Notes: generated by a model from the sequence alone, not told the origin. A DNA stretch of 64,000 nt from Streptomyces sp. ACA25 (GCF_028200735.1 NZ_JAQKPV010000004.1:310001-374000); one strand, 5' to 3'. Shown: positions 1-8,820, counted from the stretch's first letter. Numbers and translations are program-made.

Positions 1-708
1 CTGCGAGCCGTCCTCCGCGTACAGGGGGCGCTGGGCGGGCACGGCGAACCAGAACGGCTGGAAGTTCGGGTCCGGTGCGGTCGGCTGCGGCTGCACGGCC
101 CCCTGCTGCGGCTGCTGCGGCTGACCCGGGGCCCCCGGCTGGGCACCGTAGGGCTGGGCGGCGGCGGGCTGGGCACCGTAGGGCTGCTGCGGGGCGCCAC
201 CGGGGTAGCCGTACCCCGGCTGAGCCTGGCCCGGCTGGGGCTGGCCCGGTGCCCCCGGAACGGCGGGCTGGGCCGGCGTACCGCTGAGCAGCGGAGCCTT
301 CAGCGCGGGCACCAGCGGTGTCGCGACGGCTCCGGCGGCCAGGAGGATCGTGGTGATGAAGGCGAGGACCTGCCCGGCACCGGTGGCGCCACTCGGGCCG
401 CCGACCAGCGTCCAGAAGGCCGTCCACAGGGAGAACACGCTCAGCGCGATGCCCCACTGGTCGAGCCGAAGACCGCCGAACTCCCGGTCCTTCTGCGGCA
501 GGAACCGTGAGCCGACGATCAGACCGCCGCCGATGATGCCCGCGAGGAAAATCGAGGGCAGCACGGGGAACAGGTCACTGGACCATGCCATCGTGCTTCC
601 GCCGCCGAACTCGCTGAAGCTGTAGAACGGGAGGAAGGAGAAGATGAAGAGCAGGACCGCTGCTCCGGCCACTGCTGCATCGCCTCGGGTGAGCGAGCGG
701 TTGTTCAC
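1..708 (-). CDS. DUF5336-type four-helix membrane protein, C-terminus cut by window edge
   Basis: The reading frame is open from a GTG at 708 to the window edge (236 codons, no stop), so the C-terminus lies outside. Four hydrophobic helices are visible at about residues 13-32, 50-68, 84-103 and 113-133. They are followed by a long tail rich in Pro, Gln, Gly and Tyr, with repeated AQPYGAQP-like units from about residue 150. This layout matches the DUF5336 family of actinobacterial membrane proteins, whose function is not known. The tail is probably disordered and cytoplasmic. The start was chosen because the hydrophobic core begins 12 residues later and the codon follows GGATCTGAC, a weak ribosome site. 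Confidence 0.75.
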   Translation of the reverse strand, partial: MNNRSLTRGDAAVAGAAVLLFIFSFLPFYSFSEFGGGSTMAWSSDLFPVLPSIFLAGIIGGGLIVGSRFLPQKDREFGGLRLDQWGIALSVFSLWTAFWTLVGGPSGATGAGQVLAFITTILLAAGAVATPLVPALKAPLLSGTPAQPAVPGAPGQPQPGQAQPGYGYPGGAPQQPYGAQPAAAQPYGAQPGAPGQPQQPQQGAVQPQPTAPDPNFQPFWFAVPAQRPLYAEDGSQ

Positions 709-864
709 GTCAGATCCTTTGTCGGTCGCATCGTCATGGTCTTGTCACGCGGAACGGGCCCATCGTACGGACGAAGCTCACTCCCGGTCAGACAGGTCCG
801 GTTACTGTTTCCCAGGCGACACGCTTGTGATGCCGTCGTGATATTGCCGCCGCGGCTCGGCACT

Positions 865-1530
865 TCAGCTGCCGGGGCCCGTCCGGCGCAGCACCCGCAG
901 CGATTTGGTGGCGGAAATATCCTCGAAAACGCCGGTATTCCGTGCTCGCTGCCAGAGGCGGAACGGAGCCTGGCCACCGTCCGCCGGATCGGGAAACACA
1001 TCATGGATCACCAGCAGCCCGTTCGTGGCGAGTTGCGGCACCCACCCTTCGTAGTCGGCGGTCGCGTGGGCGTCGGTGTGACCGCCGTCGATGAACACCA
1101 GACCGAACCGCTCCGCACCGCCGAACACCGACGCGGCCTGTGGTGACCGGCCCACCACCGCGACGACATGCTCCTCCAGCCCGGCGGCGGCCAGCGTCCG
1201 GCGGAAGACCGGCAAGGTGTCCAGCCGGCCGGCGGCATCCCGCGGATCGGCCAGCTCCGCGTCGTGGAACTCCCAGCCCGGCTGCTGCTCCTCGCTGCCG
1301 CGGTGGTGGTCCACCGTGACCACCACTGTTCCGCTCCGCCGGGCCGCGTCGGCCAGCAGAAGCGTGGAGCGTCCGCAGTAGGTTCCGATCTCGAGCAGCG
1401 GCAGCCGCAGCCTGCCCGCCTCCACCGCCGCCGCGTACAGCGCCAGCCCCTCGTCGGCCGGCATGAATCCCTTGGCCGCCCTGAAGGCGGCGAGAGCCTC
1501 CGGTGCCGGCTCCAGCCCGTCGTGCGCCAC
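865..1530 (-). CDS. Class I SAM-dependent methyltransferase (Methyltransf_24 type)
   Basis: A protein of 221 residues. The SAM-binding motif I is LLEIGTYCGRST at about residues 45-56. A second acidic strand, VTVDHHRG, and a later VFIDGGHTD are typical of the small O-methyltransferase-like family that includes cephalosporin hydroxylase relatives. The substrate cannot be told from sequence. The frame extends upstream to a GTG at 1611. I prefer the GTG at 1530 because GGGGGACGG lies just upstream and because the protein then begins directly with the conserved-looking segment LEPAPEALAAF. The gene stands alone between the membrane protein and the propeller-like protein, both on the same strand. 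Confidence 0.8.
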   Translation of the reverse strand: MAHDGLEPAPEALAAFRAAKGFMPADEGLALYAAAVEAGRLRLPLLEIGTYCGRSTLLLADAARRSGTVVVTVDHHRGSEEQQPGWEFHDAELADPRDAAGRLDTLPVFRRTLAAAGLEEHVVAVVGRSPQAASVFGGAERFGLVFIDGGHTDAHATADYEGWVPQLATNGLLVIHDVFPDPADGGQAPFRLWQRARNTGVFEDISATKSLRVLRRTGPGS

Positions 1531-1700
1531 CCGTCCCCCTGCGGTCCCCGTGCTCGTGGTGCGCGCGGCGCGGCCGCGCGCCGGTGTTCCTCGATGCTGC
1601 CGGATCCACACTCTGCCTCATCCGCCCGGGAGCGGCACACCGGGGGTGACACCGCTCCCGGCCCCGCCGCCGACTGCCGGCCCCGGGACAGCCGGAAGGC

Positions 1701-2918
1701 TCAGCCCTTCCCGGCCAGCGGGGCCTGCTGCAGTGGCACCGGCCGGCACACCCCCGCCACGGCCGCGGTGTCGGCGGCGGGGCCGGGCGCCGGGAGCTCT
1801 CCGCCCCGAAAACTCCGCAGCGGCCGGGGCCGGGGCCGGGGCACCGGGACCGGGACCGGGACCCGGGCCACTCCGCACGGGGTGTCCGCCGAGGAGAAGG
1901 GGAGCAGCAGCTCGCCGCCGGGCGTCCACCGGCCGGCGCCTGTCAGCCACCCCTCCGGGGCAGCCACCGGCTGCACTTCCCGCTGCTGAGGGCGCCACGC
2001 CACGATCCGCGTCCCGCCCGGCCCTTCAGCGAGCAGTGCCACCGCACAGGTCTCCGGCAGCAGCACCTGGTCCGGCTGCACCGCGAACGGCACCAGCCGC
2101 ACCCCTTCCGGGTGCAGAGCCTCCGGGAACCGGACCGGCCGGTGGCTGCCCAGCACCCCCCAGCCCACCCGGTCCTCGCCGGGGGCATCGGAGCGGACCA
2201 GCAGCAGCCCGCTGTCCGGGTCGGCCAGCAGCAGCCGGTCGTTGCTGCCCTCGGCGATCTGCAGCAGGGTGGCCGGGGTGCCGCCGTGCCGGACGTCGAG
2301 CGTCACGGTCCGGGTCCGGCCCTCCACGTCCGTGCGGTCCAGCGCCAGCAGCCGCCCCTGCCGGTCCAGCCAGGCTCCGCCCGAGCATCGCCCGGGGATC
2401 CGGGCCACCGGCTCGGGCCCGAAGGCCCCACCGCACACCTGCCACAGGACCGTCGCCCCGTCCCCGGGGACCAGGGCGTAGACGCGGGAACCGTCCGGGG
2501 CGGGGGGCAGCAGGGAGAGCTGCCCGCACTCCACGGAGCCGAGCGCCAGCTCCCCGGTGTCCGGACCCGAGGGGTAGAGCAGGGCGAAGCTGAACCCGTC
2601 GTCGGCGGGCCGGCTGATCAGCACCCGGCCGTCGGCCAGCGGCTGCAGCTCACCGGCCGGATCCTCCGGCCGGCTGCCGGGCAGCGGAACGCTGTACGGC
2701 TCGGGCCCGTCCAGCGTCCAGCGCTCCGGACACCAGCCCGTCCGTCCGTCCGGCCCCGGGCCGCGCACCACCAGGCGGGCCCCGTAGGAACCGTCGGCCG
2801 CGATCGTCAGCGGCCTGCAACCGGGAACACCGGCAAGGACGTCGGCGGCCGCCCGGGCACCCACCCGGGCTACCGCCCCGGCAGCTGTCCGGGGCTGGTC
2901 GGCACAGACCGTCATCAT
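1701..2918 (-). CDS. Unrecognised 405-residue protein, beta-propeller-like
   Basis: I do not recognise this protein. It starts at an ATG preceded by a near-perfect GGAGGTGATC ribosome site. There is no signal peptide or membrane helix. The chain shows several blocks of short hydrophobic strands with Asp-Gly turns (DGRVLIS, DGSRVYALV, RQGRLLAL, DSGLLLVRS, GGELLLPF), which suggests a WD40-like or YVTN-like propeller of about six blades. Near the C-terminus a V-P-V-P then R-P-R-P run comes from 6-bp tandem repeats at 1822-1866. It is transcribed divergently from the Nif3-like gene. Confidence 0.6.
   Translation of the reverse strand: MMTVCADQPRTAAGAVARVGARAAADVLAGVPGCRPLTIAADGSYGARLVVRGPGPDGRTGWCPERWTLDGPEPYSVPLPGSRPEDPAGELQPLADGRVLISRPADDGFSFALLYPSGPDTGELALGSVECGQLSLLPPAPDGSRVYALVPGDGATVLWQVCGGAFGPEPVARIPGRCSGGAWLDRQGRLLALDRTDVEGRTRTVTLDVRHGGTPATLLQIAEGSNDRLLLADPDSGLLLVRSDAPGEDRVGWGVLGSHRPVRFPEALHPEGVRLVPFAVQPDQVLLPETCAVALLAEGPGGTRIVAWRPQQREVQPVAAPEGWLTGAGRWTPGGELLLPFSSADTPCGVARVPVPVPVPRPRPRPLRSFRGGELPAPGPAADTAAVAGVCRPVPLQQAPLAGKG
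1822..1866. repeat. 6-bp tandem repeats encoding an Arg/Val-Pro run
   Basis: Consecutive GGGGCC then GGGACC hexamers. On the minus strand they encode the alternating VPVPVP-RPRPRP segment of the propeller-like protein. Copy number of such perfect hexamers usually varies by slippage without shifting the frame. Confidence 0.7.
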
Positions 2919-3101
2919 GCGATCACCTCCAGCCAGGACGCTAGATTCGTACGGCCCGTAGAACAACCGACGGAGGGCGCCTTCACGCTTACGAGTGACG
3001 AGAAGCCTGTTCGGGCCGGCCGCCGGCGCCCGCTGTGCTCCGTCGTTCCCGCGGCCTGCCCCTCCGGGGCCGGGGCGGGGCCGGGCCCCCGCCGGGGCAG
3101 G

Positions 3102-3107
3102 TAGCCT
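3102..3107 (+). promoter_or_regulatory. Probable -10 element of a leaderless promoter for the Nif3-like gene
   Basis: TAGCCT ends seven bases before the GTG at 3115 and no good Shine-Dalgarno sequence lies between. The spacing would place transcription start at or next to the start codon. No convincing -35 hexamer is visible, so this rests on the -10 match and spacing only. Confidence 0.35.
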
Positions 3108-3114
3108 GGGCCCC

Positions 3115-4020
3115 GTGCCCGCCCTCTCCGATGTCCTCACCGCGCTCGACACCCTTTGGCCCCCTGAGCGAGCCGAGGACTGGGACGCCGTCGGCACGGT
3201 CTGCGGAGACCCGTCGGACCACGTCGACCGGGTGCTCATCGCGGTCGACCCGGTGCAGGAGATCGCCGACGAGGCCGTCGAGCTGGGGGCACAGCTGCTG
3301 CTCACACACCACCCGTTGTACCTGCGCGGCACCACCACGGTCGCGGCCGACACCTTCAAGGGCCGCGTGGTGCACACACTGATCAGGAACGGCATCGCGC
3401 TCCAGGTCGCGCACACCAACGCCGACCGTGCCGACCCGGGGGTCTCCGACGCCCTCGCCGGGGCACTGGGGCTCCGGATCACCGGGCCCCTGGTGCCCGA
3501 CCCCGACGACCCGGCCGGGCGCCGCGGCCTCGGCAGGATCTGCGAGCTCGACCAGCCGCTGACCGTCGCCGAGTTCGCCGCGTACGCCGCCGCCCGGCTG
3601 CCGGCCACCGCGCAGGGCGTCCGCGCCGCCGGGGACCCGGACCGTCCGGTCCGCACGGTCGCTGTCTGCGGCGGCTCGGGCGACAGCCTCTTCCCCGCCG
3701 TGCGCGCGGCCGGCGTGGATGCCTACCTGACCGCCGACCTGCGCCACCACCCCGCCTCCGAGGCCCGCGAGCAGTCTCCGCTCGCCCTGGTCGACGCGGC
3801 CCACTGGGCCACCGAGTGGCCGTGGTGCGAGCAGGCCGCGACCCAGCTCGACGCCCTCTCCGACCGTCATGGATGGGACCTGCGCGTCCATGTCTCCCAC
3901 CGGGTCACCGACCCGTGGAGCGCACACGCGGCAGCCGATCCGGCCCGTCCGTCGTCCACCACCCCGCACCGGGGCGCCGCCCGCGCCCCGTCCGAAGTCA
4001 CACCGGGAGCCCCCAACTGA
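3115..4020 (+). CDS. Nif3-like dinuclear metal-centre hexameric protein
   Basis: A protein of 301 residues of the NIF3/YbgI family, often labelled GTP cyclohydrolase I type 2 although the activity is unproven. Visible metal-ligand motifs are LLTHHPLYL near residue 64, AHTNAD near residue 100, and VDAAHWATEWPW near residue 228, where His and Glu are expected ligands. The last 40 residues are Pro/Ala-rich and not part of the fold. The GTG start gives the usual MPALSDVL-type N-terminus. The stop overlaps the start of the zinc-ribbon gene, so the three genes to 5932 form one translationally coupled operon. Confidence 0.88.
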   Translation: MPALSDVLTALDTLWPPERAEDWDAVGTVCGDPSDHVDRVLIAVDPVQEIADEAVELGAQLLLTHHPLYLRGTTTVAADTFKGRVVHTLIRNGIALQVAHTNADRADPGVSDALAGALGLRITGPLVPDPDDPAGRRGLGRICELDQPLTVAEFAAYAAARLPATAQGVRAAGDPDRPVRTVAVCGGSGDSLFPAVRAAGVDAYLTADLRHHPASEAREQSPLALVDAAHWATEWPWCEQAATQLDALSDRHGWDLRVHVSHRVTDPWSAHAAADPARPSSTTPHRGAARAPSEVTPGAPN

Positions 4021-4760
4021 ACGCTGCGCCTGCCGACCAGATCCGTCTGCTCGACGTCCAGGCCCTGGATGTCCGGCTGACCCAGCTCGCGCATCAGCGC
4101 ACCACCCTCCCCGAGCACGCGGAGCTCCGTGAGCTGGAGAGCGAGCTCGCCCAGCGGCGCGACCTGCTGGTCGCCGCGCAGACCGAGGTGAGCGACACCG
4201 CCCGCGAACAGACGAAGGCCGAGCAGGACGTCGACCAGGTCCGGCAGCGGGCCGTCCGCGACCAGCAGCGGCTGGACTCCGGCATGGTCACCAGTCCCAG
4301 GGACCTGGAGAGCCTGCAGAGCGAGATCGCTTCGCTCGCCAAGCGGCAGGACGCCCTGGAGAACGTCGTGCTCGAGATCATGGAACGCCACGAGTCGGCC
4401 CAGGCCCGGGCCGAGGAGCTGGCCGCCTCGGTCGAGGAGCTGCAGACCACGGTGACCGAAGTGACCGGCCGGCGCGACACGGTGGTCGGGGAAATCGACG
4501 CCGAGGCCGGGACGGTGGGCCGGGAGCGCGAGGTCATCGCCCGGGCGGTGCCCGAGTCGCTGCTCAAGCTGTACGACAAGCTCCGGGCCCAGCACGGCGG
4601 AGTCGGGGCGGCGCGGCTCTATCAGAAGCGCTGCGAGGGCTGCCGTCTCGAGCTCAACATCACCGAGGTCAACGAGGTCAAGGCGGCTTCCGAGGACGCC
4701 GTCCTGCGCTGCGAGAACTGCCGCCGGATCCTGGTCCGCACCCCAGAGTCCGGGCTGTGA
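4017..4760 (+). CDS. Coiled-coil protein with C-terminal C4 zinc ribbon, apparent CTG start
   Basis: A protein of 247 residues. About 190 residues of charged heptad-rich coiled coil are followed by a zinc ribbon with CEGC near residue 206 and CENC near residue 234. Family members with this layout act with Nif3 or RNase H neighbours in actinobacteria; the role is not established. The expected N-terminus L/M-NAAPADQIRLLDVQ begins with CTG at 4017, which sits seven bases after CGGGAG and overlaps the upstream stop as CTGA. The nearest in-frame GTG is at 3915 and would overlap the upstream gene by about 100 bases, so CTG is the likelier start. Confidence 0.87.
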   Translation: MNAAPADQIRLLDVQALDVRLTQLAHQRTTLPEHAELRELESELAQRRDLLVAAQTEVSDTAREQTKAEQDVDQVRQRAVRDQQRLDSGMVTSPRDLESLQSEIASLAKRQDALENVVLEIMERHESAQARAEELAASVEELQTTVTEVTGRRDTVVGEIDAEAGTVGREREVIARAVPESLLKLYDKLRAQHGGVGAARLYQKRCEGCRLELNITEVNEVKAASEDAVLRCENCRRILVRTPESGL

Positions 4761-5932
4761 CGCGCGGACCGGGCAAGGGGCGCACCTTCCTCATCGAGGC
4801 GGACGGAGGCTCCCGGGGCAACCCGGGACCGGCCGGGTACGGCGCGGTGGTCCTCGATGCCGCGTCCGGTGAGGTGCTGGCGGAGACGGCCGCCCACATC
4901 GGTACCGCGACCAACAATGTCGCCGAGTACCAAGGGCTGGTCGCCGGCCTGCGGGCGGCCTTCGCGCTCGACCCCGGGGCCACCGTGCACGTCCGGATGG
5001 ACTCCAAGCTCGTCGTCGAGCAGATGTCCGGCCGCTGGAAGATCAAGCATCCGGACATGCGTCCGCTCGCCGCCGAGGCCGGAACGATCTTCCCCGCCGG
5101 GGCCGTCACCTACGAGTGGATCCCCCGGGAGAAGAACAAGTACGCCGACCGGCTCGCCAACGAGGCGATGGACGCCGGGAAGCGCGGCGAGGTGTGGCAG
5201 GCCGACCGCTCCCGGGCACAGCTCGTGGCGGAGCGGCCCGGGCCCGCGGTGGCCGCGGAACCCGCTGCCGAGACGGCACCCCCGTCGGCCGGCTGGGGCG
5301 CGGACCTGGGCACGCCCACCACGTTCGTGCTGCTCCGGCACGGGGAGACGGCCCTGACTCCGCTCAAGCGGTTCTCCGGCAGCGGCGGCAACGACCCCGA
5401 GCTCTCCGGGACCGGCCACCGGCAGGCGGAGGCCGTCGGCGAGGCGCTCGCCGCACGCGGAACCGTCCAGGCAATCGTCAGCTCACCGCTCAAGCGCTGC
5501 CGGCAGACGGCGGAGACCGTCGCGGCCCGGCTGAACCTCGACGTACGGCTGGAGGAAGGCCTGCGGGAGACGGACTTCGGCGACTGGGAGGGCCTCACCT
5601 TCGCAGAGGTCCAGGAGCGGTACCCGGACGACCTCCACCACTGGCTGACCTCGGCCAAGGCGGAGCCCACGGGCGGCGGCGAGAGCTTCGCCTCGGTGGC
5701 CCGCCGGGTCGCGGTGACCCGGGACCGGCTCCTCGCCCGGTACGCCGGGCGCACGGTGCTGCTGGTCAGCCACGTCACCCCGGTGAAGTCCCTGCTCCGG
5801 CTGGCTCTCGCCGCCCCGCCGGAGGCGATGTTCCGGATGGAGCTGGCGGCTGCCTCGCTGTCCGCGGTGGCCTACTGGGCGGACGGCAACGCCTCGGTCC
5901 GGCTGTTCAACGAGACGAGCCACCTGCGCTGA
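4757..5932 (+). CDS. Bifunctional RNase HI / histidine phosphatase
   Basis: A fusion protein of 391 residues. Residues about 7-140 are an RNase HI domain: EADGGSRGNPGPAGYG carries the first catalytic Asp, followed by NNVAEYQGL (Glu) and RMDSKLVVEQ (Asp). Residues about 190-385 are a phosphoglycerate-mutase-type histidine phosphatase with the LLRHGET catalytic loop and the second histidine in LVSHVTPVK. Homologous actinobacterial fusions combine RNase H with acid phosphatase activity, and some also act in cobalamin assembly as CobC. The GTG start overlaps the stop of the zinc-ribbon gene. A hairpin follows immediately. Confidence 0.92.
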   Translation: MTRGPGKGRTFLIEADGGSRGNPGPAGYGAVVLDAASGEVLAETAAHIGTATNNVAEYQGLVAGLRAAFALDPGATVHVRMDSKLVVEQMSGRWKIKHPDMRPLAAEAGTIFPAGAVTYEWIPREKNKYADRLANEAMDAGKRGEVWQADRSRAQLVAERPGPAVAAEPAAETAPPSAGWGADLGTPTTFVLLRHGETALTPLKRFSGSGGNDPELSGTGHRQAEAVGEALAARGTVQAIVSSPLKRCRQTAETVAARLNLDVRLEEGLRETDFGDWEGLTFAEVQERYPDDLHHWLTSAKAEPTGGGESFASVARRVAVTRDRLLARYAGRTVLLVSHVTPVKSLLRLALAAPPEAMFRMELAAASLSAVAYWADGNASVRLFNETSHLR

Positions 5933-5938
5933 CCGGAC

Positions 5939-5964
5939 GCCCCGGACGCCGGGGCGTCCGGGGC
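5939..5964. terminator. Hairpin terminator between convergent genes
   Basis: GCCCCGGACGCC pairs with GGCGTCCGGGGC, with the innermost bases forming the loop. It lies in the 55-base gap between the RNase H fusion and the convergent aldolase gene and could serve both strands. There is no U-tract, as is usual in Streptomyces. Confidence 0.7.
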
Positions 5965-5987
5965 GGGCCGGTGACCGGAGGGACCCT

Positions 5988-6608
5988 TCAGCCGGCCCGG
6001 AGCGGCGCCTTGCGGGCCAGATCCGTCACCCGGCCCCAGTCGCGGCCCGCCAGCGCGTCCTCCGGCACCATCCAGCTCCCGCCCACGCACACCACGTTGG
6101 GCAGGGCCAGATATGCCAGCGCCGATTCGGCCGTGACGCCCCCGGTGGGGCAGAACCGGACCTGCGGGAACGGGCCCGCCAGGGCGCGCAGAAAGGCGAC
6201 CCCACCGGCCGGTTCGGCGGGGAAGAACTTCAGGTCCGTGATGCCGTGCTCCAGGAGCACCATGACTTCCGACGCGGTGGCCGCTCCCGGCAGGAACGGC
6301 ACCCCGGACGCCCGCAGGCCGGCGAGCAGATGACCGGTGGATCCCGGGCTCACCAGGAACCCGGCACCCGCCGCGACGGCCTCCTCGGCCTGCTCCGGGG
6401 TGCGCACCGTACCGGCGCCCACCGTCACCTGCGGCACCTCGGAGGCGATGGCCCGGATGGCGTCGGTCGCCCCCGGGGTGCGCAGCGTCACCTCCAGGGC
6501 GGTCAGCCCGCCGGCGGCGAGGGCGAGGGCCAGCGGCACGGCATCGGCGGCGTCCTCCAGGGCGACGACCGGGAGCACGGGGGACAGATCGAGAACAGAG
6601 CCTTCCAT
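5988..6608 (-). CDS. eda: 2-dehydro-3-deoxyphosphogluconate / 4-hydroxy-2-oxoglutarate aldolase
   Basis: A protein of 206 residues matching the KDPG/KHG aldolase family, which cleaves 2-keto-3-deoxy-6-phosphogluconate to pyruvate and glyceraldehyde 3-phosphate. The Schiff-base lysine is in DLKFFPAEPAGG, the catalytic glutamate in ALEVTLRTP, and the substrate loop is RFCPTGGVT. It acts in the cytoplasm in Entner-Doudoroff or uronate catabolism. The ATG at 6608 is preceded directly by GAGGA, an unusually short spacing, so an in-frame GTG 15 bases upstream is a real alternative. There is no edd homologue in the window. Confidence 0.88.
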   Translation of the reverse strand: MEGSVLDLSPVLPVVALEDAADAVPLALALAAGGLTALEVTLRTPGATDAIRAIASEVPQVTVGAGTVRTPEQAEEAVAAGAGFLVSPGSTGHLLAGLRASGVPFLPGAATASEVMVLLEHGITDLKFFPAEPAGGVAFLRALAGPFPQVRFCPTGGVTAESALAYLALPNVVCVGGSWMVPEDALAGRDWGRVTDLARKAPLRAG

Positions 6609-6685
6609 TCCTCGACCATGCACCCGCCCGCCGCCCGGCACAACGCCGGTTGCGCCGTTCGCAATCCGCCCGCCGGCCGGCGCTC

Positions 6686-7474
6686 TCAGAGTTCGCGCAC
6701 GATGACGTCCAGCCTCCGGGGCCCGGCGTCGTCGGGCATCTCCACGGTGTGCCCGAGGTCACGCAGCACATCCGCCAGCCCGGTGGCGCTGCGCGGCTGC
6801 GCCCCGGACTCCAGCAGCGCGCGCACGATCCTGCCCTTGGTCGCCTTGTTGAAGTGGCTCACCACGGACCGCCGCTCGGTGCCGTCCACCACCTTCGCCT
6901 GCAGCACCCGCACGGTGACGGTGCGCTCCGCCGGGCCGCCCTTCGGCTTCCACATGCCGGCGTAGGCGGCGGAACGCAGGTCCAGCACCAGGCCTGAGCC
7001 GGCCGCCTCCGGCAGGACCTCGGCCATGACGGGGCGCCAGAGGCCGGCCAGCCCGCCGGTACCCGGCAGCCGGGTACCCACCGGGCAGCGGTAGGACGGA
7101 ATCAGGTCGGACACCCGGACGGCCCCCCACAGACCGGAGAACACCAGCAGGGCGCGGCCCGCGCGTTCCCGGGCGGCCGTGCCCAGGGTGGCCAGTCCCA
7201 GCGCGTCGTACAGCACGCCGGTGTAGATCTCTCCGGCCGGACGGGCCGGGGCGGTGCGCAGGGCCGCGTTCTTCGTGATCTCCCCGGCCTGCCGCTCGCT
7301 GAGCCCCAGCACCCCCCGGGCCTTCTCCGGGTCACCGGAGCACAGGTCGACCAGCTCGGCCAGCACGGTTTCCCGGGCCGGCGTCAGGCCGGGGAGCGAG
7401 AGACCGCCGAGATCCAGCGGGGGTCCGCCGAACCCCTCGGCCTTGCCCTCCGACGGCGGCAGCAGCACCAGCAC
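6686..7474 (-). CDS. yaaA: Peroxide stress protein YaaA family (UPF0246)
   Basis: A protein of 262 residues of normal family length. It opens with LVLLPPSEGKAEG, the family signature, and contains the conserved YTGVLYDALG and PSYRCPVGT segments. YaaA lowers free iron and protects DNA and proteins from peroxide damage in Escherichia coli, and has a DNA-binding HhH-like fold. The GTG start is eight bases after GGAGAG. The gene is transcribed away from the RNase P RNA gene, and the 182-base gap between them must hold both promoters. Confidence 0.88.
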   Translation of the reverse strand: MLVLLPPSEGKAEGFGGPPLDLGGLSLPGLTPARETVLAELVDLCSGDPEKARGVLGLSERQAGEITKNAALRTAPARPAGEIYTGVLYDALGLATLGTAARERAGRALLVFSGLWGAVRVSDLIPSYRCPVGTRLPGTGGLAGLWRPVMAEVLPEAAGSGLVLDLRSAAYAGMWKPKGGPAERTVTVRVLQAKVVDGTERRSVVSHFNKATKGRIVRALLESGAQPRSATGLADVLRDLGHTVEMPDDAGPRRLDVIVREL

Positions 7475-7656
7475 GGAACGTCTCTCCTTGTCTCTCCACC
7501 TCGCCGCGGGAGCGCCCGGCCCGGTGATCGGCTCGGCAGGGGCGGCGGCCTCACGAGCCTACGGCCTCCGGTCCGCCCGCCCGGCTCCGGACCCGGGCGG
7601 GCCCGGAGCTCCCGCGGCACCGGACCGCCCTGCCCGGCGGGTACCATGGCGGACGC

Positions 7657-8071
7657 GGCAGACGAGTAGTGCGGGCGGTCGCGTCGGGGCCTTCGAGGTC
7701 CCGCCGAGGAACGTCCGGGCTCCGCAGGGCAGGGTGGTAGGTAACGCCTACCTGGGGCGACCCACGGGACAGTGCCACAGAAAACAGACCGCCGGGACTG
7801 CGCGAGCAGTACCCGGTAAGGGTGAAACGGTGGTGTAAGAGACCACCAGCGCCCAGGGTGACCTGGGCGGCTCGGTAAACCCCACCCGGAGCAAGGTCAG
7901 GAGAGGCCGTCGGTGACGGCCTTGCGCGGACGATCGAGGGCGGCCCGCCCGAGTCCGCGGGTGGACCGCTGGAGGCTGCCGGTGACGGCAGTCGTAGAGG
8001 GATGACCGCCTCCCCGGGGGCCGCGAGGGCCCCGGGAGACAGAACCCGGCGTACAGCACGGCTCGTCTGCC
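7657..8071 (+). ncRNA. rnpB: RNase P RNA, bacterial class A
   Basis: The catalytic RNA that matures tRNA 5' ends. The P1 helix is formed by GGCAGACGAG at 7657-7666 and CTCGTCTGCC at 8062-8071. Conserved core blocks are GAGGAACGTCCGGGCTCC near 7708 and ACAGAACCCGGCGTACAG near 8039. The A-rich GGGACAGTGCCACAGAAAAC and GTAAGGGTGAAACGG segments in between are also typical of actinobacterial RNase P RNA. A -10-like TACCAT at 7642-7647 precedes the 5' end by about ten bases. Exact ends are inferred from the P1 pairing. Open reading frames drawn through this region are not genes. Confidence 0.96.
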
Positions 8072-8113
8072 GCATCTCCCGGGCGCGCGGTGCGCCCCGG
8101 CGGTTCGCGGCAA

Positions 8114-8728
8114 TCAGGCGCGGTTCGTGGTGGCGGAGGCCACGGTGGATGCCCAGGCGAGGCCGCAGCGGTCGGCCAGCTCCCGCACCTCCGGGCTGTG
8201 CTCGTCCAGAGTGGCGGCGCTCGGTTCGTCCAGCTCACCGCGCAGGTAGCGGTCCAGTGAGATCAGCACCATGTCCCAGCGGGTCCCCAGCCCCCACATG
8301 CCGGTCGGGGCGTCGTTGAGGACCGGGTCGAGGAACCGCCCGTCCGCCTCGACCTCGTCGGGAATGGGCCCGTGCTCCAGTTCGACGGCGGTCTCCCGCT
8401 CGGTGAGGGGAGCCAGCCGCACCACCACCTCGGTGGCGGGCCCGCCCTCTCCCTGGCTCCAGGTCACGGCGAGCAGGTGGGGCGGCTCGCAGCGCAGGAT
8501 CTCGCCGTGCGCCTCGTCCTCCAGCCGGTAGGCGCCGCCGATGGACAGCTCTCCCGTGACCGGATGGAGCCAGCGGCTCAGCCGGTCGGGCTCGGTGCAC
8601 GCGGCCCAGGCGGACGGCACCGAGCCGGCGCAGTGCCGGCGCAGCAGGAGAGTGCGGGCCTCGCCCTCTGCGGTCGGACGGCGCCCGATCTCCCGATAGG
8701 TGTCACTGTGCGTGTCGGTGTCACTCAT
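8114..8728 (-). CDS. SRPBCC (AHSA1-like) domain protein
   Basis: A protein of 204 residues. The START/Bet v1-like fold of activator of Hsp90 ATPase relatives is recognisable from the strand WLHPVTGELSIGGAYRLEDE, the CEPPHLLAVTW segment and the C-terminal helix SLDRYLRGE. Such proteins bind hydrophobic ligands; no specific role can be assigned. An extra C-terminal stretch of about 40 residues is rich in Glu and Ala. The ATG start follows AAGGGG. It is convergent with rnpB, with only 42 bases between them. Confidence 0.82.
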   Translation of the reverse strand: MSDTDTHSDTYREIGRRPTAEGEARTLLLRRHCAGSVPSAWAACTEPDRLSRWLHPVTGELSIGGAYRLEDEAHGEILRCEPPHLLAVTWSQGEGGPATEVVVRLAPLTERETAVELEHGPIPDEVEADGRFLDPVLNDAPTGMWGLGTRWDMVLISLDRYLRGELDEPSAATLDEHSPEVRELADRCGLAWASTVASATTNRA

Positions 8729-8820
8729 GGGATACCCCTTATTTCGCTCCGGCTTCCCAGCGGCTTGCCGGGTGCCCGGACCGCTGCCGGGGCATGCCTG
8801 CTTCGGGGAGCCGATCCGTC

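Noticed and set aside
7551-8319. Several open frames across rnpB
   Set aside because: The sequence has the RNase P RNA conserved blocks and a ten-pair P1 helix. The frames have no ribosome sites or known domains.
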